Shown: positions 1 to 5,024 of the stretch, one piece after another
How positions within the stretch are numbered: the first letter of the stretch is position 1
Layout: the number at the start of each line of letters is the position of its first letter
Source: an uncultured Lachnospiraceae bacterium
GTDB taxonomy: Bacteria > Bacillota > Clostridia > Lachnospirales > Lachnospiraceae
Direction of reading: 5' to 3'
DNA: 9,346 nucleotides
NCBI GenBank assembly: GCA_900553305.1
Contig: USDI01000077.1
Location: 1-9,346 of the forward strand
Position numbers and translations under genes: made by a program
The notes under the pieces: generated by a model
Seen by the model: the letters and a program-made list of their open reading frames with translations, nothing else
What the model was told of the DNA's origin: nothing
The model's database searches: none

Positions 1-11
1 TTTGAAATCAT
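1..11 (-). CDS. 5' tip of an unidentified gene running off the left edge
   Basis: Only the start codon and just over two more codons (Met-Ile-Ser-) are inside the window, so the product cannot be named. The start is supported by context. GGGAGG lies at 19-24, seven bases before the ATG at 11-9, and a good promoter lies a further 20 bases upstream. The reading frame is open to the edge, which by itself means nothing at this length. The call rests on the promoter, ribosome binding site and ATG all being correctly spaced and oriented like the neighbouring genes. Confidence 0.6.
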
Positions 12-43
12 ACCCGTACCTCCCACAAATTTCCATTAATTTA

Positions 44-72
44 AGGATACTATATTTTGAGTCTTTCGTCAA
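44..72 (-). promoter_or_regulatory. Sigma-A-type promoter for the left-edge gene
   Basis: On the minus strand TTGACG (67-72, 5 of 6 consensus) is followed after exactly 17 bases by TATCCT (44-49, 4 of 6). Transcription would start near position 37, giving a leader of about 25 nt that contains the GGGAGG ribosome binding site. The promoter sits between repeat copy 1 and the gene, so the repeat would not be part of this transcript. Confidence 0.6.
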
Positions 73-103
73 ATAAGTCATCAGACGAATTCTTATATTC
101 TAA

Positions 104-222
104 CATGTACCCGCTTCACTAAATTCGTACTTCGCTCTGCTCGTCCTCATTAAGTGTCCGGGTACCGTTCGCACTAAACTCAAGCTGCACCTTCGGCTTG
201 CTTTCATTAAGTGCTCTACATG
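104..222 (-). repeat. Dispersed structured repeat, copy 1
   Basis: First of three related elements; the others are at 1892-2010 and 6601-6717. Read on the minus strand it begins CATGTAGAGCAC right after the tRNA-Leu terminator. It forms hairpin A (171-214, 44 nt), a 14-nt linker, hairpin B (117-156, 40 nt), then CGGGTAC. Both hairpins have an outer CACU/AGUG stem, a U-U mismatch, a 3-bp segment, a tandem GA/GA mismatch and an inner 4-bp segment (GGAC/GUAC in hairpin B is itself interrupted by one G-A mismatch). Hairpin A closes a 14-nt loop and hairpin B a 12-nt loop. Linker bases 159-165 can pair with 107-113 (GUACCCG/CGGGUAC), which would enclose hairpin B. It encodes no protein. It could be a non-coding RNA, a REP-like repeat, or a non-autonomous mobile element. 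Confidence 0.85.
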
Positions 223-224
223 AA

Positions 225-276
225 AATAGGAAAATAGAACTACCTGCATAAAACAGAGTAATTTTATTTTCCTATT
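225..276 (-). terminator. Probable intrinsic terminator of tRNA-Leu
   Basis: A perfect 12-bp inverted repeat (AATAGGAAAATA at 225-236 and its complement at 265-276) flanks a 28-nt loop. On the minus strand the 3' arm is U-rich and runs into UUC. It lies 14 bases after the tRNA 3' end and directly before repeat copy 1. The stem is AT-rich and the loop long, so it is weaker than a classical terminator, but position and perfect pairing support the role. Confidence 0.55.
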
Positions 277-290
277 TAATATTAATATGA

Positions 291-371
291 TGCGGGTGAC
301 AGGACTTGAACCTGCACGTCGGGGACACTAGAACCTAAATCTAGCGCGTCTGCCAATTCCGCCACACCCGC
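291..371 (-). tRNA. tRNA-Leu(UAG)
   Basis: The 7-bp acceptor stem is GCGGGTG/CACCCGC with discriminator A. The anticodon stem CTAGA/TCTAG encloses the loop TTTAGGT with anticodon TAG. A long variable arm follows, as expected for leucine tRNAs, and the T-loop is TTCAAGT. The 3' CCA is not encoded, so it must be added by the nucleotidyltransferase. The gene stands alone, with its own promoter upstream and a hairpin terminator downstream. Confidence 0.96.
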
Positions 372-393
372 GTATAACTGATGGAACTTTATT

Positions 394-422
394 ATGTTAT
401 CATTCCATCAGATACATGTCAA
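394..422 (-). promoter_or_regulatory. Promoter of tRNA-Leu
   Basis: On the minus strand a perfect TTGACA (417-422) is followed by a 17-bp spacer and TAACAT (394-399, 4 of 6). Transcription would start near 387, about 16 nt before the mature tRNA 5' end. A 9-bp inverted repeat (378-386 and 403-411, CTGATGGAA) flanks the -10 region. It has no U-tract and could act in 5' leader processing or be incidental. Confidence 0.6.
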
Positions 423-492
423 TGTGATTTTCATAATTAGCATTACCTGATTCATATTACCGATTTAATATCATCTGATGATCCATACTCCT

Positions 493-1854
493 TTATGCAG
501 GTTCACCGATATGAACAATCACATTCCTGTAAATCCTTACAAGGAAAAATATGGTTAGTCCACCGGATACGAGTTCTGCAATCGGGTATGCCCACCATAC
601 CATGTCAATATTTCCTGTCCTCGAAAGCAGATATGCTACAGGAAGCAGTACAATCAGCTGTCTGGCAATGGATACCAGCATGCTGTACACACCGTTTCCA
701 AGAGCCTGAAACATCGAACCGCACACAATGGAAAAGCCTGCAAGCAGAAAGCTGATACTGATAATCCGGAGTGCCGGACGACCGATCGCAAGCATTGTTT
801 CTGACGCATCGAACAGTCCCAGCAGGCTGTCCGGCATAACCTGGAATACAAGGAATCCGATCAGCATCAGAATCACTGCATACAGAATGCTGAGCTTTAA
901 GGTCTTCATCATCCGTTCCCTCTTGCCCGCACCATAATTATACGCAATAATCGGTACCATGCCATTATTCAGTCCAAATACCGGCATAAAGATGAAGCTC
1001 TGGAGCTTGAAGTATACACCAAACACTGCCGCTGCGGTAGAACTGAATCCAAGCAGAATCTTATTCATACCGTAGGTCATGACCGATCCGATCGACTGCA
1101 TAATAATAGAAGGAATACCCACTTCATAAATCATCCCGATGATTCTTCCATTCGGTCGGAATCCCTTAATCCGAAGATGAATTTCCGTGTTGGCTTTAAG
1201 GTTAATGATGCAGGCAGCCGTCCCTGCAACGATCTGTCCAATAACAGTAGCAACCGCCGCACCGGCAACGCCCATCTTCGGCACACCGAAATATCCGAAA
1301 ATAAAGATCGGATCCAGAATGATATTAATAATTGCTCCCAGACTCTGCGTAATCATGGTATAAACGGTTTTACCGGTGGACTGCAAAAGCCGCTCAAATA
1401 CAAACTGTGCATACATACCAAAGGAACAGCAGCATACAATCCGCAAATACTGTACCCCATACTCTACAATCTGGGGATCCTTTGTCTGGCTTAAATAAAA
1501 GGGCTTCGTTAAGAGAAGACCGATCAGACAGAATACCACATAGTTTACCAGAGCAAGAAAAACTCCGTTCTCTGCGGTCTTATCTGCTTTCTCAAAATCC
1601 TTCTCACCAAGGGACTTCGATAACAGGGCGTTAATTCCGACACCCGTACCGGTTCCCAGGGCAATCATCAGCGTCTGTAATGGGAATGCCAGCGAAACTG
1701 CTGTCAGGGCATTTTCATCAATTCTCGATACAAAAATACTGTCTACGATGTTATAAAGGGCCTGCACCAACATGGAAATCATCATTGGCAGGGACATACT
1801 GATTAAAAGTTTGTTGACGGGCATCACACCCATTTTATTTTCTTTCTGTTCCAT
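493..1854 (-). CDS. MATE family multidrug/Na+ efflux protein, MepA-like
   Basis: A 453-residue inner-membrane antiporter that exports cationic drugs or other small compounds in exchange for Na+ or H+; the substrate cannot be read from sequence. It has the expected length and about twelve hydrophobic segments in two halves. Typical MATE stretches include SLPMMISMLVQALYNIVDSI near residue 20, ILDPIFIFGYFGVPKMGVAG in the middle of the protein, and FGLNNGMVPIIAYNYGAGKR early in the second half. The start at 1854 (MEQKENKMG) has AAAGGA 5 bases and AAGGAG 11 bases upstream. The frame stays open to 1971, but those 39 extra codons are read through repeat copy 2 and resemble no MATE N-terminus. No clear promoter lies in the 37 bases between the repeat and the start, and no U-tract terminator follows the stop. 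The family is sure; the MepA subgroup is inference. Confidence 0.95.
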   Translation of the reverse strand: MEQKENKMGVMPVNKLLISMSLPMMISMLVQALYNIVDSIFVSRIDENALTAVSLAFPLQTLMIALGTGTGVGINALLSKSLGEKDFEKADKTAENGVFLALVNYVVFCLIGLLLTKPFYLSQTKDPQIVEYGVQYLRIVCCCSFGMYAQFVFERLLQSTGKTVYTMITQSLGAIINIILDPIFIFGYFGVPKMGVAGAAVATVIGQIVAGTAACIINLKANTEIHLRIKGFRPNGRIIGMIYEVGIPSIIMQSIGSVMTYGMNKILLGFSSTAAAVFGVYFKLQSFIFMPVFGLNNGMVPIIAYNYGAGKRERMMKTLKLSILYAVILMLIGFLVFQVMPDSLLGLFDASETMLAIGRPALRIISISFLLAGFSIVCGSMFQALGNGVYSMLVSIARQLIVLLPVAYLLSRTGNIDMVWWAYPIAELVSGGLTIFFLVRIYRNVIVHIGEPA

Positions 1855-1891
1855 GGAAATCCTTTCTCCTTCGGTTTGCTTAAATATTCTA

Positions 1892-2010
1892 CATATACCC
1901 GCTTCACTAAATTCGTACTTCGCTCCGCTCGTTCTCATTAAGTGTCCGGGTACCGTTCGCACTAAGCTCAACCTTCGCTTTCAGTTCGGTTTCGCTAAGT
2001 GCTCTACATG
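1892..2010 (-). repeat. Dispersed structured repeat, copy 2
   Basis: Same length (119 bp) and orientation as copy 1. The hairpin B half (1905-1944) and the 14-nt linker are almost identical to copy 1, while hairpin A (1959-2002) has a different loop and changed stem pairs. AAU/GUU of copy 1 is AGC/GCU here, and AAGC/GCUU is AACC/GGUU, so pairing is kept. The U-U and tandem GA/GA mismatches are unchanged. The element starts directly after the U-tract of the tRNA operon terminator and ends 37 bases before the MATE start codon. GTAG occurs at both minus-strand ends (TGTAGAGC at the 5' end, TGTAGAAT just beyond the 3' end). Confidence 0.85.
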
Positions 2011-2035
2011 AAAAAAGCGCTACATACGCGGCGCT
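2011..2035 (-). terminator. Intrinsic terminator of the six-tRNA operon
   Basis: On the minus strand AGCGC (2031-2035) and GCGCT (2016-2020) form a 5-bp GC-rich stem with a 10-nt loop, followed by a run of six U (2011-2016, partly in the stem). It lies 18 bases after tRNA-Lys and directly abuts repeat copy 2. Confidence 0.7.
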
Positions 2036-2053
2036 AAAATAAAAAATATGCAA

Positions 2054-2126
2054 TGAGCCACCCGGGACTCGAACCCGGGACAACTTGATTAAAAGTCAAG
2101 TGCTCTACCACCTGAGCTAGTGGCCC
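2054..2126 (-). tRNA. tRNA-Lys(UUU)
   Basis: Acceptor arms GGGCCAC/GTGGCTC pair with one G-U, discriminator A. The anticodon stem CTTGA/TCAAG encloses CTTTTAA with anticodon TTT. The T-loop TTCGAGT is canonical. The CCA is not encoded. It is the last gene of the tRNA operon, 11 bases after tRNA-Gln and just before the terminator. Confidence 0.96.
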
Positions 2127-2137
2127 ATATTTATAAG

Positions 2138-2209
2138 CTGGGCTAGCTGGATTCGAACCAGCGAATGCAGGGATCAAAACCCTGTGCCTTACCGCTTGGC
2201 GATAGCCCA
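2138..2209 (-). tRNA. tRNA-Gln(UUG)
   Basis: Acceptor arms TGGGCTA/TAGCCCA pair perfectly, starting with the U1-A72 pair usual for glutamine tRNAs, discriminator G. The anticodon stem CAGGG/CCCTG encloses TTTTGAT with anticodon TTG. The T-loop TTCGAAT is canonical. The CCA is not encoded. Fifth gene of the tRNA operon; the 62-base spacer before it holds two small hairpins. Confidence 0.96.
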
Positions 2210-2215
2210 TTAAAC

Positions 2216-2261
2216 GAACCGTATTCAATCGGTTCTTCACCAAGCTTGTCCCCTGGGACAA
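2216..2261 (-). other. Two small hairpins in the His-Gln tRNA spacer
   Basis: Two inverted repeats lie side by side: GAACCG/CGGTTC (2216-2221 and 2230-2235, 8-nt loop) and TTGTCC/GGACAA (2246-2251 and 2256-2261, 4-nt loop). Neither is followed by a U-tract on the minus strand, so they are not terminators. They may serve as processing signals in the polycistronic precursor. This is the longest spacer in the cluster. Confidence 0.4.
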
Positions 2262-2271
2262 CCCCGGGTAA

Positions 2272-2346
2272 GGTGGATAGAGGGACTCGAACCCTCGGCC
2301 TCCAGAGCCACAATCTGGCGCGCTAACCAACTGCGCCATACCCACC
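2272..2346 (-). tRNA. tRNA-His(GUG)
   Basis: Acceptor arms GTGGGTA/TATCCAC pair, discriminator C, with the extra G at position -1 encoded (2346), as in bacterial histidine tRNAs. The anticodon stem CCAGA/TCTGG encloses TTGTGGC with anticodon GTG. The T-loop TTCGAGT is canonical. The CCA is not encoded. Fourth gene of the tRNA operon. Confidence 0.96.
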
Positions 2347-2378
2347 ATATGTGAGATAGGTTTCATCCTTCTCTCAAA

Positions 2379-2452
<74 letters not shown>

Positions 2453-2457
2453 ATGAG

Positions 2458-2528
2458 AGCGGGTGATGGGAATCGAACCCACGTATCCAGCTTGGAAGGC
2501 TGGTGTTCTACCATTGAACTACACCCGC
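2458..2528 (-). tRNA. tRNA-Gly(UCC)
   Basis: Acceptor arms GCGGGTG/CACCCGC pair perfectly, discriminator U. The anticodon stem CCAGC/GCTGG encloses CTTCCAA with anticodon TCC. The T-loop TTCGATT is canonical. The CCA is not encoded. Second gene of the operon. Confidence 0.96.
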
Positions 2529-2545
2529 ATGATATCTCTTACAAA

Positions 2546-2620
2546 TCGGGGTGACAGGATTCGAACCTGCGACCTCCTGGTCCCAAACCAGGCGCTCTAG
2601 CCAAGCTGAGCCACACCCCG
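2546..2620 (-). tRNA. tRNA-Pro(UGG)
   Basis: Acceptor arms CGGGGTG/CACCCCG pair perfectly, starting with the C1-G72 pair usual for proline tRNAs, discriminator A. The anticodon stem CCTGG/CCAGG encloses TTTGGGA with anticodon TGG. The T-loop TTCGAAT is canonical. The CCA is not encoded. First gene of the operon, about 30 nt after the expected transcription start. Confidence 0.96.
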
Positions 2621-2658
2621 GTAGACTTTCAAATGCTTCACCACACGACGCAAAATAT

Positions 2659-2736
2659 ATTATATGGTATCATCTAAACAATGTCAACTAATTTTTATGT
2701 TTTTGTAATGATTTTTTTACTGTGCTTTTTTATTTG
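2659..2736 (-). promoter_or_regulatory. Consensus promoter with A-tract UP region for the tRNA operon
   Basis: On the minus strand a perfect TTGACA (2682-2687) and a perfect TATAAT (2659-2664) are separated by 17 bp (2665-2681), the optimal sigma-A arrangement. Upstream, 2688-2736 contains four A-runs of five to seven bases, resembling an UP element bound by the RNA polymerase alpha subunit or a bent A-tract region. This is the strongest promoter in the window, as expected for stable RNA. No convincing terminator separates it from the metallophosphoesterase gene upstream. Confidence 0.88.
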
Positions 2737-2784
2737 TAATTACAATTACTGTGTTGGCTTTCTCCCACTGTATCCCTTATCTTA

Positions 2785-3270
2785 CTACAGGTATCGAATC
2801 TCAAAGCTTACATCCTGCCTGATTCCGTCCTCAATCGTCATCACAATATAGGACGGCCTTCTTCCCTCCTGGCGGGGATAGGTCAGCGATCCCGGATTAA
2901 TGGCAATGAGATCTTTGTCCCGGTCTACAACCGGCTTATGCGTATGTCCGTACATGACAATATCCACGCCCCTGTCACGCGCCTCCTGCTTCAGTTCCTG
3001 ATTTCCCAGTGATACTCCATAGGTGTTTCCATGAACAAGCCATACCTTATATTTCCCGATCTGAAACTCCTTTTCCCTGGGCAGATCCGAAAAGAAATCG
3101 TTATTTCCCGCTACCATATAAACAGGACACCCGGCCTTCTGACTGATCAGATACTCGCTTCCTTCAATATCTCCACAATGAATCAGCAGATCGACGGGCT
3201 CCTCCATGTCCACCACCTGCATAAAATTCTCATTCTGTCTGTGTGTATCACTTACAATCAGTACCTTCAT
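2785..3270 (-). CDS. YfcE/MJ0936-type metallophosphoesterase
   Basis: A 161-residue cytoplasmic phosphodiesterase of the calcineurin-like superfamily, which hydrolyses phosphodiester bonds with two bound metal ions; the natural substrate of this family is not settled. All metal-binding motifs are present in order: SDTH (7-10), HCGD (31-34), GNND (55-58), VHG (His80) and GHTH (108-111), followed by NPGS (125-128). Length is normal for YfcE-like proteins. The start is supported by GAGGGG eight bases upstream, inside the end of the pyrophosphatase gene. The two genes overlap by 23 bp, which suggests translational coupling. This is the last gene of the four-gene run, and I see no U-tract terminator after it. 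Identity as a family member is clear; no specific symbol is justified. Confidence 0.93.
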   Translation of the reverse strand: MKVLIVSDTHRQNENFMQVVDMEEPVDLLIHCGDIEGSEYLISQKAGCPVYMVAGNNDFFSDLPREKEFQIGKYKVWLVHGNTYGVSLGNQELKQEARDRGVDIVMYGHTHKPVVDRDKDLIAINPGSLTYPRQEGRRPSYIVMTIEDGIRQDVSFEIRYL

Positions 3271-3880
3271 TCATGTACCCCTCAATCTTTTGTCTCATGG
3301 AGCGTAATGCATTGCCTCTGTGACTGATTGCGTTCTTCTCCTCTTCGGTCAGTTCTGCAGAGGTCTGTACATAAGGCGGAACCAGAAAAATAGGATCATA
3401 GCCAAAGCCATTCTTTCCCTGTTCTTCATAGCCGATTCTTCCTTCAATCGTACCTTCCGTCGTAAGCAGCGTTCCATCCGGCATCACCGTAGCAATTGCA
3501 CAGACAAACCGTGCTGTCCGCTTCTCATCCGGGACTCCGTTAAGACGTTCGATCAGGTTCGCATTCTTAATCTGATAGGAGGTATCCTCGCCCAGGTATC
3601 TTGCAGAATAAATCCCCGGTTCCTTATTCAAGGCATCAATCTCCAGTCCCGAATCGTCTGCCATGACAAAATCCCCCGGCGCAAGAGCTGCAATAGCCTT
3701 AGCTTTAATGGACGCATTCTCCACAAAGGTTGTTCCGTCCTCAACAATATCCGTAAAGACTCCTGCCTCCTTCATGGACAGGATCTCCACCTCTTCTCCA
3801 TTTACCCGAAATCCCTGCATAATCTCACGGATCTCTCTCATTTTATTCTGATTTCCTGTTGCAAAAATAATACGGGACAT
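3248..3880 (-). CDS. rdgB: XTP/dITP pyrophosphatase, RdgB/HAM1 family
   Basis: Hydrolyses non-canonical purine nucleoside triphosphates (XTP, dITP, ITP) to monophosphates and pyrophosphate, keeping damaged purines out of DNA and RNA. The 210-residue protein shows the full family signature: FATGNQNK at the N-terminus (TGN 8-10), DDSGL (75-79, catalytic and metal-binding acids), GFGYDPIF (158-165) and SHR (186-188). I prefer the ATG at 3880 (MSRIIFATGN) over the one at 3904: GAGG lies eight bases before it, and family members usually begin a few residues before the I/V-FATGN strand. The 3904 start would add only MKQSEVCG with a poor ribosome binding site. The gene follows the amidase-like gene by 30 bases and overlaps the phosphoesterase gene. 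Confidence 0.96.
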   Translation of the reverse strand: MSRIIFATGNQNKMREIREIMQGFRVNGEEVEILSMKEAGVFTDIVEDGTTFVENASIKAKAIAALAPGDFVMADDSGLEIDALNKEPGIYSARYLGEDTSYQIKNANLIERLNGVPDEKRTARFVCAIATVMPDGTLLTTEGTIEGRIGYEEQGKNGFGYDPIFLVPPYVQTSAELTEEEKNAISHRGNALRSMRQKIEGYMNEGTDCK

Positions 3881-3910
3881 TCCGCATACCTCGCTCTGTT
3901 TCATGATCTT

Positions 3911-4963
3911 CTAAAAATAAGTCTCATACGAACTAATAATAGCATTATAAATGCCATTTGCGATTTTTTCAATATAATCCTCACGCTTTAAAAGGATCGC
4001 TTCCTGTTTGTTGGACAGACATCCCACACGTACCTCGGCGGCCGGAACCGTTGCATATCGCAGCCCGCTTTCTTCAGACGCCTTTTCAAGCCCTAACGCC
4101 TTGGTCTTAATCTCCGATGCCAGTTCCCTTTCCAGAAGATCCGCCAGCTCCACGCTGCCAAACCCCGGAATAAAATACTGATCATTATAGACCGTGCTCA
4201 CCCCGTATACCGCTTCCTCTTCCCTGCTATCCACAGATATTTCAATATACATGTCTGCTTTTACTTCATTGGCAAGCGCTACTCTCTGCTCTGCAGCAGG
4301 GTTCACATCATCCATTCTTGTATAATATGCCTTGATCTTACTTTCATCGAGTTTTTCTTTCAGCTTCTTTGCAATCTGAAGAGTCAGTTCCTTCTCTATA
4401 ATACCATTTCCCGCCCTGCCTCTGTCCAGACCTCCACAGGAGGGATCAATCACAACAATCTGATTATATATTTCCCTCGGATTTAAAAAGCTGATGTACA
4501 GCTCATTATTTTCAAACACCGTACGATACTCATAAACCTGCTCCAGATTAAAAATCAGCGCAACGCCATCCTCCGTTTCGTGATAAACCCCTGCTTCCAC
4601 ACCGGCCCGGTTTCCCCTCAGCGCATGCTCTGCATAAAATGACTCCTGTGCATTCTGAATCAGTACATAAAGCTCCTGATCCATGTAATGATTCTCTATC
4701 GTGATTTCTTCCGCCTTACTTCCCTCCGGCAATGGAATACAAAGATAATCTGTTGCTTCCTCCGCATCAAAGACAAGCACATTTTCAGAATCCGCAGAAG
4801 ATGTCTGCGGTTCAATCGCATCTCCGGTTCTCACAACTTCATCCTGCGCAACCTCTGTAATGGTAACCACCTTCGTTGTGGATAATCCGATGATCAGCCC
4901 TAATGCTATTACAGAAAACAGACACACCAGCACCGTCGTTTTCTTCATCAATTTCTGTTGCAT
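3911..4963 (-). CDS. Membrane-anchored amidase-like protein with degenerate active site
   Basis: An N-terminal membrane segment (about residues 9-28 counted from the upstream ATG at 4969, as are all positions here) anchors the protein outside the cell. Residues 65-167 look like an AMIN-type beta domain, and 170-345 match the Amidase_3 fold of N-acetylmuramoyl-L-alanine amidases, which cleave the peptide from peptidoglycan glycan strands. The expected DPGHGG reads DPSCGG (zinc His replaced by Cys178). The Glu after it is kept (Glu192 in IIEKE). The SIHxN motif reads EISVD (zinc His replaced by Ser245). The catalytic Glu before GFLSN is Arg314 in VRVGCLSN. An active zinc amidase is therefore unlikely; a cell-wall-binding or regulatory pseudoenzyme is more plausible. 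I chose the ATG at 4963 because GGAAGG (4971-4976) is seven bases away. It lies between the methyltransferase and rdgB in an apparent operon. Confidence 0.85.
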   Translation of the reverse strand: MQQKLMKKTTVLVCLFSVIALGLIIGLSTTKVVTITEVAQDEVVRTGDAIEPQTSSADSENVLVFDAEEATDYLCIPLPEGSKAEEITIENHYMDQELYVLIQNAQESFYAEHALRGNRAGVEAGVYHETEDGVALIFNLEQVYEYRTVFENNELYISFLNPREIYNQIVVIDPSCGGLDRGRAGNGIIEKELTLQIAKKLKEKLDESKIKAYYTRMDDVNPAAEQRVALANEVKADMYIEISVDSREEEAVYGVSTVYNDQYFIPGFGSVELADLLERELASEIKTKALGLEKASEESGLRYATVPAAEVRVGCLSNKQEAILLKREDYIEKIANGIYNAIISSYETYF

Positions 4964-5024
4964 AATCATTCCTTCCGACCCTTATATTATATCTACATAA
5001 AGTCCGCAGATTTCTACATAGATC

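Noticed and set aside
378..411. 9-bp inverted repeat CTGATGGAA between MATE and tRNA-Leu as a terminator for MATE.
   Set aside because: No U-tract follows on the minus strand, and it surrounds the -10 region of the tRNA-Leu promoter. It is noted only as a structure.
1177..1494. Plus-strand open frames opposite the MATE gene, and similar ones opposite the other genes.
   Set aside because: They are antisense shadows with no ribosome binding site and no protein-like composition; the minus-strand genes have clear family motifs.
1855..2010. A known riboswitch upstream of the MATE exporter.
   Set aside because: The sequence is shared with two copies next to unrelated genes, and I recognise no consensus of a described riboswitch class.
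4986..4991. TATAAT on the minus strand just before the amidase-like gene as an internal promoter.
   Set aside because: There is no acceptable -35 at 16-18 bp, and the implied start would leave almost no leader before the ribosome binding site.
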